This document shows positions 23,610-33,424 of a stretch of 64,000 nt of DNA, piece by piece. The translations under genes and the position numbers were made by a program. The stretch covers positions 21,681-85,680 of the forward strand of contig URUD01000005.1 in NCBI GenBank assembly GCA_900550935.1, read 5' to 3'. Within the stretch, counting starts at the first letter, position 1. Each line of letters opens with the position of its first letter. The notes under the pieces are model-generated. The model was not told the origin of the DNA. It did not search any database and saw nothing but the letters and a program-made list of their open reading frames with translations. Origin of the DNA: an uncultured Roseburia sp. (lineage in GTDB: Bacteria; Bacillota; Clostridia; Lachnospirales; Lachnospiraceae).

Positions 23610-26339
23610 TCAGCTTCCAAACAGATTACTCATAGATGATGTCTGACTTTGTAATTTACTGAGCGCAGTCTCCATTGCAGAGAACTTATTATAGTAGTAA
23701 TCTTCCTGATCCTGCAATTTCTGTTCCCATTTCTTGATCAGGTCAGTATAATCACTGTACTCCGATGCCATTTCCTTATCGTTATAAACCTTATAGACAC
23801 TGCTTAAGGTAGAAGTCTGCATCTTCTTACCCACACTCTCATAGAGACCATTGGTAAGCTGCTGCATAAATTCAATTACCGAATCCGGATCTTCGGTAAG
23901 TGCTGCCATCAACTTATCGGAATTACCGGAAACAGATGCATCATCCTCATCTCCATCAATATGGTACGCATTCTGTTCGTTCTCTGCTGCATTTAAGTAT
24001 CCAAGTGTCTTAATACCAAAGGTAGACAGATAGTATTTCTTTCCATTGATCTCGTATCCCTTGCTCATGGCAGATGTCATAGTGTTCATAATGCTCTCTA
24101 AGCTGTCATCGCGGCGAAGCAGGGATGCCTTGATCTTGTCCTCCCACTTCTCTACTTCCGTATCGGACATTGCATCTTTTTCTTCATCCGTCAGCGGTTC
24201 ATATCCCTTTGCAGAATCTGCATTATACAGGGATGTGATCTCATTGATCAGAGAGTTGTACTGGGTCAGGAAATCCTTGATCTTATCGTACATACCCTGG
24301 ACATCTGACTGTGTGGTAATGGTGATCGCATTCGCATCGCCTGTTCCGGTTACTGCCTGTGCGGTGATCATCAGTCCATTGATGGAGAACTGGTTGGAGC
24401 TTCCGGTATACTCAATGTCATTTAATACGATCTTGGCATCCTTACCATCGATCTTGCTGGCATCGGAATTACTGTTTGCATTTAAATAATCCATATTTGT
24501 CTTTGCATCATTTACTTTAGCGACAAATGCATCGACCGCATCCTGATATTCCTGTGTCGTATTGTCCATTTTCGCAAGGTCTGCAAGTGCGCTGTTCTCT
24601 TCCATGGTTTTCTCACCATCAGAAATCGTAGTATTATTGGCAGCGATCACATCGGCGTAGGTATTCACCTCTGTTGTCACTGCTGTAGCACCACCGGAAG
24701 CATAAGCTGCCTTGATACTTGCTACAATATTTGCTCTTGTATAGCTGTCAGTCTCATCCAGCACGGTATCGGATACTGCCTCGAAGCTGTTTACTTTGCT
24801 GATATTGCTGGTTAATGTTTCAATGACTTCTTTGGACAATCCGGATGCTTCTTTTAATGCAGTCAGACGGTCGGAAGATTTGTCCACCCCGCTTACCTCT
24901 GCACCCTTTACATACTCGGTGTTTGTCACTTCTGTTCCGGCACCTACTGTTGCAGATTTTCCATCGGTTACAAACTCTTTTTTCTCCGTGTCATACTCTT
25001 TCATAACACTGCCTTCAAGCTTGTAAGTCTTTCCATCAGAACCTGCAAAAGTGCCATCATCATTTGGTGAATATGTCGTACCATCATCTGCTGTATATTT
25101 GTAAAGTCCGGTTCCGACCTCGTTTGTGGTCGTCTCATAATAGGTTGTGGTCTCATCCATCATGGCAAGTTTTGCCTGCTGTCCATCTGCTGCAGTATAA
25201 ACATAATACTTATTGCCATTTGCATCTTTCTCACTGGTTGCCTTGTAAACCAGTCCATTTGTGTCTACATAGTCACCATCTGCATTCTTGGTATAGACAT
25301 TATTTCCATCATCCTTTGCTGTGGTAACTGCCTGGATGTACTTACCATCTTTTTCATAAATGATGCTACCATCATCCTGTGTCTTTGTTTTGGTATAAAC
25401 ATTGCCATCTGCATCCATTACAGAATTAACACGCTCGGTTGCTGTCATGGCAAGCAATGTCTTTACCTCTTCCTGCTGTGCACTGGAAAGACTGCTTCCG
25501 GTCAGTGCATCCTGCATTGCCGAATAAGCAGTTGCATAGCTGTATGCTGCAGAAAGGTTTGCATTCTGTGCCTTTGCTGTCTCTGTAGCAGCCAATGCCT
25601 GTGCATAAGCCTCTACTCCGGACTTCACATTTTCTGCAACCGTCTTTCCATCACTGGTAATGTATTTGGTATAGGATTCATAGGTTGCTGTTGTTGAAGA
25701 AGAACCTACGCATAATCCTAATTTTGCAAGTGCAGAAGATCCATCTACATTGGCTCCGGTTAAAGTAAAGTCATTGGCTGTACCGGTTTCTTTGGAGCTG
25801 ACATAGATACGTCTGTTATTTTCATCATAGCTGGCATTGACACCGGCATCCTTTAATGAATTGATCACCTGCTGTACCGTTGTTCCCTGGCTCACGCTGA
25901 TGGATTTCTTGGTTCCATCTCCCAAATTCACATCAATGGTTCCGTCTCCGCCGGTATATCCAAGCTCTGACAGTGTGGTAGAGGAAGTTGTTCCGCTGGC
26001 TAATTTACCACCGGTTAAATATCCTGCCTGTGCAACCTGAAGGATATTTAATTTCTGTGTACCATTTACTGCATTGTTGGTTGTCGTAACCGTTGCCTTT
26101 GTGGTATCAGAACTTGTGGTTGTCTTTAAATTATAGTTTTTGGAAAAACGAAGTCCATCCAGACTGGTATATAAACTGTAGATCTTGGTGTTTAATGTTT
26201 TCCATGCATCCTGTTTCCATGATAACTTGGTCTGTGCTTTTTTATATTTATTGGTCTTGTAATTATAAGAAGAAACCAATGCGGAAATAATGCTTTCCGT
26301 ATCCAGACCTGATGTTAAACCTGTGATTCTAATTGGCAT
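23610..26339 (-). CDS. fliD: Flagellar hook-associated protein 2 (filament cap) FliD
   Basis: 909 residues, well above the usual 450-700. The N-terminal FliD domain (MPIRITGLTSGLDTESIISA) and the C-terminal domain (LTQYNSLINEITSLYNADS...YYYNKFSAMETALSKLQSQ) are normal. The extra length is in the exposed middle. Residues about 310-480 contain many short DG-x-x-Y units (DGNVYTK, DGSIIYE, DGKYIQA, DGTTYSP, DGKTYKL), probably a beta-rich tip domain. The cap folds flagellin at the filament end and can act as an adhesin. Starts 43 nt after flaG, with AGGAGTAAGG before its ATG; fliS and fliT follow. Confidence 0.95.
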   Translation of the reverse strand: MPIRITGLTSGLDTESIISALVSSYNYKTNKYKKAQTKLSWKQDAWKTLNTKIYSLYTSLDGLRFSKNYNLKTTTSSDTTKATVTTTNNAVNGTQKLNILQVAQAGYLTGGKLASGTTSSTTLSELGYTGGDGTIDVNLGDGTKKSISVSQGTTVQQVINSLKDAGVNASYDENNRRIYVSSKETGTANDFTLTGANVDGSSALAKLGLCVGSSSTTATYESYTKYITSDGKTVAENVKSGVEAYAQALAATETAKAQNANLSAAYSYATAYSAMQDALTGSSLSSAQQEEVKTLLAMTATERVNSVMDADGNVYTKTKTQDDGSIIYEKDGKYIQAVTTAKDDGNNVYTKNADGDYVDTNGLVYKATSEKDANGNKYYVYTAADGQQAKLAMMDETTTYYETTTNEVGTGLYKYTADDGTTYSPNDDGTFAGSDGKTYKLEGSVMKEYDTEKKEFVTDGKSATVGAGTEVTNTEYVKGAEVSGVDKSSDRLTALKEASGLSKEVIETLTSNISKVNSFEAVSDTVLDETDSYTRANIVASIKAAYASGGATAVTTEVNTYADVIAANNTTISDGEKTMEENSALADLAKMDNTTQEYQDAVDAFVAKVNDAKTNMDYLNANSNSDASKIDGKDAKIVLNDIEYTGSSNQFSINGLMITAQAVTGTGDANAITITTQSDVQGMYDKIKDFLTQYNSLINEITSLYNADSAKGYEPLTDEEKDAMSDTEVEKWEDKIKASLLRRDDSLESIMNTMTSAMSKGYEINGKKYYLSTFGIKTLGYLNAAENEQNAYHIDGDEDDASVSGNSDKLMAALTEDPDSVIEFMQQLTNGLYESVGKKMQTSTLSSVYKVYNDKEMASEYSDYTDLIKKWEQKLQDQEDYYYNKFSAMETALSKLQSQTSSMSNLFGS

Positions 26340-26381
26340 ATCCTTACTCCTATCTGATGAGACTACTCACCTGAATTAATC

Positions 26382-26804
26382 TTAAAGTTTCTCGTCGACT
26401 AACAGTCCTGCCACTTCCCAGACCTTGGCGATCATATCCAGTGTCTTTTCCGGTGGGTATTCCTTCAATACTTCCTTGGAATCTTTGTCAATGATCTTGA
26501 TCATAACCCGATTGGTCTTATCATGAATTCCAAATACTGCTTCAGAATTATGTGCTTTTTTGTTGATCTCCTCAACTGCCTTTTTGATCTGTGCATTGCT
26601 TGCACTTCCTGTCAGACCGTTCTGGTCTGCCGTCTCTGCTGACTGACCGTCTGTCTCAGTCTCTTTTTTCTTTGGTACGACTTTCTCTGTACTTACTGGT
26701 GCCTCGGATGTGACAGTCATTTCGCTGTCCATCTTTGCTTCTGATGTTTCCGATGATGCACTGTTGTACGATACCACTGCGTGGTTCATTCGCTCAATCG
26801 CCAT
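26382..26804 (-). CDS. flaG: FlaG family protein
   Basis: 140 residues from the ATG at 26804, preceded by GGAGG at 8 nt; an upstream in-frame start lacks a site. The C-terminal half is the FlaG domain (VFGIHDKTNRVMIKIIDKDS, KEVLKEYPPEKTLDM), preceded by a Ser/Thr/Glu-rich N-terminal stretch. FlaG genes accompany fliD and affect filament length. Probably first gene of a flaG-fliD-fliS-fliT unit driven by the SigD-like site at 26882-26907. Confidence 0.9.
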   Translation of the reverse strand: MAIERMNHAVVSYNSASSETSEAKMDSEMTVTSEAPVSTEKVVPKKKETETDGQSAETADQNGLTGSASNAQIKKAVEEINKKAHNSEAVFGIHDKTNRVMIKIIDKDSKEVLKEYPPEKTLDMIAKVWEVAGLLVDEKL

Positions 26805-26881
26805 CGTTATGACCTCCATTTCATCTGATACTGCTGTCTTTCGCACTTCCGTGTGCTCTTCGTCTATTTTTTCTATATCTT

Positions 26882-26907
26882 ATATCGGTTTCTTTTTTAT
26901 AAAATTA
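26882..26907 (-). promoter_or_regulatory. SigD/FliA-like promoter upstream of flaG-fliD-fliS-fliT
   Basis: Minus strand TAAT (26904-26907), 14-nt spacer, ACCGATAT (26882-26889). One mismatch in each box and a spacer one base short, but placed 80-100 nt before flaG. Confidence 0.55.
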
Positions 26908-26953
26908 ATACCGGAGCACAGCTTTTCTTCTGCCTCCGGCATTTTCCCATCTT

Positions 26954-27169
26954 CTATAACAGATCTTTTAAGGATGCGATCGCATCTACATTCAACGCTG
27001 CTTCGTTTTCCTTCTGGATCTGCATATATACTTCTTTCCGGTAGATCGGCACATCCTTTGGTGCTGAAATTCCGATCTTGACCTGATCGCCGCGGATCTC
27101 CAATACCGTGATCTCGATATTGTTATTCACAACCAGCGATTCTCCTTTTTTTCTTGTCAGTGCCAGCAT
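26954..27169 (-). CDS. csrA: Carbon storage regulator CsrA
   Basis: 71 residues. MLALTRKKGESLVVNNNIEI and VLEIRGDQVKIGISAPKDVPIYRKEVY give the RNA-binding beta-strand 1 and the GxxxPxxxxVxR-like C-terminal part. It represses translation by covering GGA sites; the fliC leader here has such sites. The start overlaps the end of fliW by 13 nt (27157-27169), so the antagonist and the repressor are translationally linked. Confidence 0.97.
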   Translation of the reverse strand: MLALTRKKGESLVVNNNIEITVLEIRGDQVKIGISAPKDVPIYRKEVYMQIQKENEAALNVDAIASLKDLL

Positions 27170-27636
27170 GCCTGTTCCCCCGTTTCCTTTTTTCTCGCCT
27201 GCATTGCCTCATAAAGATTAAACTTAACAGGGTAATCCTCTTCTACGATGATCTGGCAGCCCTTTTTGGTATCCGTGTTGATGACAACCGGTGCTTTTAA
27301 GTTTACCGTAGATTTTTTGGCATCCGGTGTTGCGGTTACCGTGACAAGCACATAGGTGTTCTCATCATTTAACGCACCTAACGGAGCTAATACTTCATCA
27401 TTTACGGTAGGATTATAATCCGGTTTTACTTCATTTGGATGTACAACCGGGAATGCTACCGCCGGCTCATCCATGGACTGAAGCCACATGATCGAAGCTG
27501 TTTTCTTTTCTTTTTCTTCGTCAAAGATCAGTGTAAACTTCTGTAAGAACGGGAAACCGATCATACCACCATCCATCGTAATGATCTTATCGTCTTCAAT
27601 GTCAATCTCCCCGAATAATCTTGTATTTGCCTTCAT
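27157..27636 (-). CDS. fliW: Flagellar assembly factor FliW
   Basis: 159 residues, family-typical. MKANTRLFGEIDIEDDKIITMDGGMIGFP is the family start (F-G-x-x-x-I at the beginning, then 'GxxGFP'), and the end carries a charged tail. FliW binds CsrA non-competitively and removes it from fliC mRNA; free flagellin titrates FliW, closing a homeostatic loop. It is cotranscribed with csrA (13-nt overlap) downstream of flgL (28-nt gap), with GGGAGGAAGA before the ATG. Confidence 0.96.
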   Translation of the reverse strand: MKANTRLFGEIDIEDDKIITMDGGMIGFPFLQKFTLIFDEEKEKKTASIMWLQSMDEPAVAFPVVHPNEVKPDYNPTVNDEVLAPLGALNDENTYVLVTVTATPDAKKSTVNLKAPVVINTDTKKGCQIIVEEDYPVKFNLYEAMQARKKETGEQACWH

Positions 27637-27664
27637 CCTGTCTTCCTCCCGTCTCTCTGTTATC

Positions 27665-29242
27665 CTATAAATAGCTTAACAGGGTCACCTGATTTACCTT
27701 GGATGCCGCCTGTAGGGATGCCTGATATGCAGTATAAGCAGAGGTATAATCGATAATGATATCGGACAGCTCACGGTCTTCGTTTGTTGATTTCAGCTCT
27801 TCCATTGTGGTCTGCTGGTTTGCCATACGATTCTTTGTCAGATCAAGGCTCTGTCCCTTACTTCCGACATCAGTCTGTGCCAGAACAACGCCCTCTAAAT
27901 AGCCATCAAAGCTGCCAATGTAACTGTTATATAATTTCTGCAGATTATCATCCGCATAGTCAGCTTCTTTTTTTGCTGCGGCAAGCCAGCTCTCCAGTTT
28001 CGCCTGACATTCATCTGATGAGTATTCTTCCATCTTCATCATCTTCTCGATATCTTCTACCTTCTGGTTTGCATCCATTGCATACTGTACCGCATCAATC
28101 ATCTCATCCACATCTCTGCCGATGGCACTGTCAAATACGCTTGCTGCCAGTGTATTTACGGTCAGTGTCTGATTTGCTGCTACAACGTAGTTGATGTCCT
28201 GATAAATAACGTTTCCCGCGTCATCAAAATGCTTGTACTCTAATACATTGTTCGGATCTGTAACATCCTTGCAGTCATAATAATACTCCGGGCGAACCTC
28301 TCCGTTTGTAAAACCGGTCTTGGTATATTTGATCTCAAGCTGTGCCTCTCCGTTTTTGACGGTAGCTGCAGTATCATTGTTGAAGATCATCTCTCCGCTG
28401 TGACGGATAATGACTGCCTCTCCGTCCGGAATCTTATATTCACTTCCGCCACTTGCAGCCAGCCAGTCTTCATAGGTGTCATATATCGTTGCCTGAATGG
28501 TCGGAGATGGTATCGTTCCTGCCGCATCTTTGTAATGCAGTTCTACTTCTCCGACATTAATGGTGTTATTATTGGCATCTGTTCTCGTACCTGCGGTTTC
28601 TCCATTGATGGTACCAATATCTCCATATCCAAAGCGGATTCGCTGATAAGCCGCATGCGTATGATCTGCGATCGTGCCGTTTAAAACATCATTTTCTGTC
28701 TGCGGAACTGTTACCTCATTTCCATAGTAACGGTGTTCTTCCAGATCCGAATAAGTAAACTTCTGTGATATCTCATAGGAAGTAGTTGTCTCATCTTCCA
28801 TAAAAGTAAGTTTTTTATTGGTACGGTATCCGGTAAATACGGTTCTTCCTGCATAATCCGCATTTCCCTCGGAATAAACCTGTTTCCGCAATTTTTCCAA
28901 TGTTGTTAAGATTGTCTTTCTGTCATCTGCTGTGATCTGGTCACTGGCACCATACTCACACTGGGTACGGATATCGGTCAGGATCGTCTTCATATTGGAA
29001 AGTGCGGTCTCTGTTACATCCAGCCAGGACTCCGCATCCGGTATATTACGTTCATAATACTGTTCAATTTCGCTTAAGTTGCTGCGCAGTCTCAGTGCAC
29101 GAATTGCAATCACCGGGTCCTCAGAAGGGCGCTGAATTTTTTTCTGGGATGTCATCTGCTGATTCAGGTTATCAACATTGATCTTATTTCCATTAATATT
29201 GCTTGATGTATTATGTAAAATAATATTATTGGTAATACGCAT
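27665..29242 (-). CDS. flgL: Flagellar hook-filament junction protein FlgL
   Basis: 525 residues. The N terminus is MRITNNIILHNTSSNINGNK with QRPSEDPVIAIRALRLR; the C-terminal helix is flagellin-like (DIIIDYTSAYTAYQASLQAA, VTLLSYL). A large central insertion (about 150-370) includes Asn/Thr/Gly-rich segments. FlgL (HAP3) joins hook-associated FlgK to the filament. GGAGG before the ATG; 13 nt after the first flgK, 28 nt before fliW. Confidence 0.94.
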   Translation of the reverse strand: MRITNNIILHNTSSNINGNKINVDNLNQQMTSQKKIQRPSEDPVIAIRALRLRSNLSEIEQYYERNIPDAESWLDVTETALSNMKTILTDIRTQCEYGASDQITADDRKTILTTLEKLRKQVYSEGNADYAGRTVFTGYRTNKKLTFMEDETTTSYEISQKFTYSDLEEHRYYGNEVTVPQTENDVLNGTIADHTHAAYQRIRFGYGDIGTINGETAGTRTDANNNTINVGEVELHYKDAAGTIPSPTIQATIYDTYEDWLAASGGSEYKIPDGEAVIIRHSGEMIFNNDTAATVKNGEAQLEIKYTKTGFTNGEVRPEYYYDCKDVTDPNNVLEYKHFDDAGNVIYQDINYVVAANQTLTVNTLAASVFDSAIGRDVDEMIDAVQYAMDANQKVEDIEKMMKMEEYSSDECQAKLESWLAAAKKEADYADDNLQKLYNSYIGSFDGYLEGVVLAQTDVGSKGQSLDLTKNRMANQQTTMEELKSTNEDRELSDIIIDYTSAYTAYQASLQAASKVNQVTLLSYL

Positions 29243-29255
29243 CTGTCATTTCCTC

Positions 29256-31094
29256 CTATACACCGGTTTCCTCGATCAATTTATCATAAACCTCTGCCAT
29301 AACAGAGATCATCTTGGATGATAAATTGTAGGCGTTCTGGAATTTGATCAAATCCAATGCTTCCTCATCCTCGTCTACGCCGGAAACGGACATTCTCTGT
29401 GTTTCAAGCTGGCTCTGGATATTGGTAAAGTTCTGTTCAAAAATCTTTGCCTTCTGTGCATCAATCGACACATCGGAGATCATACATTTTAAGAACCCGT
29501 CTGCAGAACCGCCACGGAACAATACGGTATCACTCTTTAATTTGGCAAGTTCTTCGATCAGATTATAATCATCTACACCGCTTTCTTCTGTACGGTAGCT
29601 CTGTGTTGCCAGTTTATCCGGCTCTTTTACACACAGGGAAGAGGCACAGATATTTGCTGCGGTAAGTTTGTAATAGCTGCTTGAAGTACAGCTTACGGTA
29701 CTTCCGTTAAATGCGGTACTGCTGTTAAAGAAATAATCGTCTCCGTTTAAATCTGTTCCTGTAAAGAAAGAATAGTAATTGGTCTTGTCTCCGTTTAAGT
29801 CCTCTCCACCTAACATGATATCGTTAAACTTGGAAGCGAAAGAACGTAAGAACTGGTTCATCTGGGACATATAATAAGGAATACCCATCTGGTTGACAGA
29901 AGAGCCGATGGAAGCTTTCATTCCGTCTACTTTTAATCTCTGCTCTACGCTTAATGCGTTTTCCAAATTGAAGGTATAGGATGTTACATTGCCGTCTGCA
30001 TCCAGTTCAAATTCAAAATCGGTATAGTTGTAGGTATTTCCGTTGATGGTCAGTACACCGGACTCCGGCATGGTCATCGCCTCAACCGCTGTAATGGATG
30101 GGCTGACTACCTGTACCTGTTTGCTGTTTAACACGTTCGCAACGCCGGTAAAGTTTTCTCCGTTGTTACCATCGCGGATATCAAACAGTGCTTTTAACGT
30201 ACCTGACATGGAAGATGCTCCGGCTGCAAAGTTGTTTCCGGTTCTCTTCCACTGTAAATCGTAAAGTCCGTCATTATCGGACTGGTTCACTCTGTTTTCT
30301 CTGGCAACACAGGTTAATGTGTCGTAATCATAAGTATCTACCAGGATCTGTCCACCGATCTTAACGGTATAGTAATTTGCTCCTGTCTCCATCTCCGGAT
30401 AGTTGGAGTTCTTTACCGGTACCTCGGAAACCTCGGTCGGAACGATCTCAGATAACTCGTCGATCAGAAGTGCTCTCTGGTCACGGAGTTCATTTGCATA
30501 ACCGCCCTGAACCTCGATGACATTGATCTGTTTGTTTAAGTTTGCGATCTTTTCTGCAATGGAGTTAATGTTTGCTACGGTAGACTTGATCTCCTCGTTA
30601 GCATTGTTCTGGATCTCGGATAATCCCTGATAGGTTGCATTGAAGAAAGTCGCAAAATTCTGTGCACTTCCGATGAACTGCTGTCTTGCATTGGTATCAC
30701 CGGACTGGTTTTTCAACGTATCTAATGCATTGAACATCGTGTTTAAGATTGTTGAAAATCCTTTTGCAGAATCATCATCAATATAGTAATTCTCGATCTG
30801 CTGCATATAGTTTAACTTCGTCTCGTAAAGTCCTACAGAAGACTGATTATACCAGTATTTGGTGTCATAGTACTGGTTACGCAGCTGCGTAATGGATGTT
30901 GTTGTAACACCGGTACCAACCGCACCATATTTCTGGTACACACGAAGTGCATCTGATGCAACACGATTGGTCTGCTGTTTACTGTATCCGTCTGTCTGCA
31001 CATTGGAAATGTTATTTGCAGTTGTATTTAAAGCGATCTGGTATGCACTTAAACCAGATGATGCAATGGTTAATCCAAAAAATGTTGATGGCAT
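29256..31094 (-). CDS. flgK: Flagellar hook-associated protein FlgK, copy 1
   Basis: 612 residues. The N-terminal flagellar rod motif (LTIASSGLSAYQIALNTTAN, NISNVQTDGYSKQQ) and the C-terminal DUF1078-type end (DEEALDLIKFQNAYNLSSKM) mark FlgK, HAP1. It is second of two adjacent FlgK-type genes; this one is directly before flgL (13-nt gap) as in other flagellar operons. AGAGGTG before ATG. Confidence 0.9.
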   Translation of the reverse strand: MPSTFFGLTIASSGLSAYQIALNTTANNISNVQTDGYSKQQTNRVASDALRVYQKYGAVGTGVTTTSITQLRNQYYDTKYWYNQSSVGLYETKLNYMQQIENYYIDDDSAKGFSTILNTMFNALDTLKNQSGDTNARQQFIGSAQNFATFFNATYQGLSEIQNNANEEIKSTVANINSIAEKIANLNKQINVIEVQGGYANELRDQRALLIDELSEIVPTEVSEVPVKNSNYPEMETGANYYTVKIGGQILVDTYDYDTLTCVARENRVNQSDNDGLYDLQWKRTGNNFAAGASSMSGTLKALFDIRDGNNGENFTGVANVLNSKQVQVVSPSITAVEAMTMPESGVLTINGNTYNYTDFEFELDADGNVTSYTFNLENALSVEQRLKVDGMKASIGSSVNQMGIPYYMSQMNQFLRSFASKFNDIMLGGEDLNGDKTNYYSFFTGTDLNGDDYFFNSSTAFNGSTVSCTSSSYYKLTAANICASSLCVKEPDKLATQSYRTEESGVDDYNLIEELAKLKSDTVLFRGGSADGFLKCMISDVSIDAQKAKIFEQNFTNIQSQLETQRMSVSGVDEDEEALDLIKFQNAYNLSSKMISVMAEVYDKLIEETGV

Positions 31095-31112
31095 AAAGCA
31101 CCTCTACTTTCT

Positions 31113-32876
31113 TTAGCCTAACTGTGTAATCAGATGTTCGATCATCTCATTGATCACATTAATGAAACGGCTGGACGCATTGTACGCGTTTTGGTATTTG
31201 ATCATATAAGTCAGCTCTTCATCCGAAGAAACACCGATCACATTCTGTCTCTGGTTGTCTACGGTAAGAAGTGACTGCTGTAAGTTTGTCGCATTGGAAC
31301 CAAATACATCTCCGTAAGTACCTAACTCTCCGATCATAGCGGTATAGTACTCTTTGAAGTTGTAGGTGTTGGTATCATTCGGGCTTAAGCTCAGTGATGA
31401 GTTTTCCCATGCTGCTGCAAGTGCTGCTGCAAGTGCCTGATCTACATCTCCATTCTGTTTTAAATGTGGTAATACGGTCTCATCCAGAACAAGTGCATCA
31501 TTTACGCTGACACTGCGCATGGTATACTGCTTGGTTCCGTCAGTCGGATCTTCTTCATTATAAATATAATAAGTCTTTGCCTCTCCGGTTGCCGGATCTG
31601 TATAGCTTACCTCTGTGTAACGGTCTGTTCCGATCCTGCTGAATAACTCCTGTGGCGGCAGGCTGCCATCTGCACCAACACTGCAGTTATCCATATCCAG
31701 GATCAGCGTATTTTCATCTACGGTATAAGTTGTACCGCCAACGCCCGTCATTGTTACACTTCCGCCGCCTGCAAGTCCTGTAATATATTCAGATGCCGCA
31801 ACATTCGGACATAAAATATCGTTCAAAGATGTAACGATATTGTGGAATAACTGGTCAAGCTGTGCCTCGGCACGAAGCATAACAGACATATCCGTGGTAT
31901 CGTTATACGTTCTCTTATCGACACCTTCCACATCTGTATAATCTGCAACCTTATCTCCTCTCGCTAAAACCAGTGCCTTGATCTCTCCCATATCATTTTT
32001 ATTTTCCGTTGAGATATCACGGTTAAAATTGAACAGGTATGTGTACTGATTCTGTGACGGATCAGAAAGATATCCCCAATATGGTGTAACAAATCCGGTT
32101 GTCTTGTCTGTCTGCATCTCGATATGACGGCAGTTTAATTCATCAATAAACTCCTGTCCCTCAATACTTACCGTCACGACTCCGGTTGTTGTCTCTTTGT
32201 ATGAGATATCCACCAGACTTGACAGTTCATCTAACGCCTGATCTCTGACATCACGAAGTGTCATCGCTGTCTCGATATTACCTGCCTCGATCTTCTGAAT
32301 CTGCGTATTGAGATCACGAATCGTATCGCCAAGCTCATTGACACGGTTGATATCATCCTTTATCTGTGTATTGATATTGTACTGGTAACTTTTAAGACCC
32401 GAATAGATCGTATCTGATCTGCTGACAAAAAGCTGTGCTTTCTGAATCACAAGATTCTGATAGATACTGTCATCCGGTGCTTTATAGAACTCCTGAAATG
32501 ACTCCCAGAAATCAGTAAGTGCCTCCTGGAACGCCTGTCCCTCAAGCTCCTGGAAATAGGTCTCTACTTCCGTGGTAGCTTCATGGGTCGCATTGTAAAA
32601 TGCCTCACGTCCTGAGGTAGTACGATATAATCTGTCTAAGAAAACGTCTCTGGTGTGTACGACATCTCCTATCTTTACACCAAGACCTGACTGCTGCTTG
32701 CTGATTGCTGCAGTTGTATTGAATGTGACATAGTCACGATCTGCAAATAACACCTGCTGACGGACATATCCTGTTGTGTCAACGTTTGAAAGGTTATTTG
32801 CTGTTGTGTTTAACGCATTCTGCGCGCTCTGTAAACCGGCTACGCCGATAAACATACTTCCAAAACCATTTGCCAT
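31113..32876 (-). CDS. flgK: Flagellar hook-associated protein FlgK, copy 2
   Basis: 587 residues with the same architecture as its neighbour: GSMFIGVAGLQSAQNALNTT, NLSNVDTTGYVRQQV and SSDEELTYMIKYQNAYNASS. The sequences differ substantially outside the ends, so this is an old duplication rather than a recent one. Two different junction proteins may form successive rings or serve alternative filaments; this is inference. 18 nt separate the two copies, and FlgN is encoded 20 nt upstream. Confidence 0.9.
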   Translation of the reverse strand: MANGFGSMFIGVAGLQSAQNALNTTANNLSNVDTTGYVRQQVLFADRDYVTFNTTAAISKQQSGLGVKIGDVVHTRDVFLDRLYRTTSGREAFYNATHEATTEVETYFQELEGQAFQEALTDFWESFQEFYKAPDDSIYQNLVIQKAQLFVSRSDTIYSGLKSYQYNINTQIKDDINRVNELGDTIRDLNTQIQKIEAGNIETAMTLRDVRDQALDELSSLVDISYKETTTGVVTVSIEGQEFIDELNCRHIEMQTDKTTGFVTPYWGYLSDPSQNQYTYLFNFNRDISTENKNDMGEIKALVLARGDKVADYTDVEGVDKRTYNDTTDMSVMLRAEAQLDQLFHNIVTSLNDILCPNVAASEYITGLAGGGSVTMTGVGGTTYTVDENTLILDMDNCSVGADGSLPPQELFSRIGTDRYTEVSYTDPATGEAKTYYIYNEEDPTDGTKQYTMRSVSVNDALVLDETVLPHLKQNGDVDQALAAALAAAWENSSLSLSPNDTNTYNFKEYYTAMIGELGTYGDVFGSNATNLQQSLLTVDNQRQNVIGVSSDEELTYMIKYQNAYNASSRFINVINEMIEHLITQLG

Positions 32877-32896
32877 GGTAGTTCCTCCCTGCTGTT

Positions 32897-33409
32897 CTAC
32901 TGCTTGGCGTCGAAGCCGCTGCTGCCTAAGATATCACCTGTGTTGTAGGCGTTTTTATCGTAATTGGCAGTCTCAGGTGCCTGTCGCATGCTTTTTAGCA
33001 AGGTAAGGTCAAATTCCACCATTTCCAATGCCTGTTTCAAAAGTGATTCGTTCTGCTGATTTAAAATACGCATCTGTGAGCCTACCTCCAGTAGTCTGTC
33101 ACGCTGCTTTGTCAGCTTTTCCTGCTCCGTTGGCTGTTTTTCCAGATAACCGATCATCTTTGTGATGGTAAGTTCCTTCGGATCTTTGCCAAGTACGACT
33201 GCCATATCGGCCAGTACCTGTGTCCGCTTATGGGAAAGGTTCAAAAGCTCACTTGCTGCATCCTGCTCTTTGATCGTAACCTCTCCGAGCTGTCCGATAT
33301 CACCTTTGATGACAGCGTCTCTTTTCTGCTCCGCAATCTCTACCAGTTTCTGGTATTCTGCTTCTTCTTTTCCCAAAACATCTAAAAGATCTTCCATTAA
33401 ACTAGCCAC
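32897..33409 (-). CDS. flgN: FlgN family flagellar chaperone
   Basis: 170 residues, helical, with FlgN-family look: LLDVLGKEEAEYQKLVEIAE, KRDAVIKGDIGQLGEVTIKEQ and LNQQNESLLKQALEMVEFDL. FlgN holds FlgK and FlgL for export, and it lies between flgM and the flgK genes as usual. It starts with GTG at 33409 behind GAGG; the C-terminal 25 residues are polar. Gap of 15 nt to flgM. Confidence 0.85.
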   Translation of the reverse strand: MASLMEDLLDVLGKEEAEYQKLVEIAEQKRDAVIKGDIGQLGEVTIKEQDAASELLNLSHKRTQVLADMAVVLGKDPKELTITKMIGYLEKQPTEQEKLTKQRDRLLEVGSQMRILNQQNESLLKQALEMVEFDLTLLKSMRQAPETANYDKNAYNTGDILGSSGFDAKQ

Positions 33410-33424
33410 AGTTCATCCTCACTT

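Noticed and set aside
24850..25450. DNA-level repeat array or CRISPR in the FliD region
   Set aside because: The DG..Y units vary in DNA sequence and spacing; the repetition is at protein level only.
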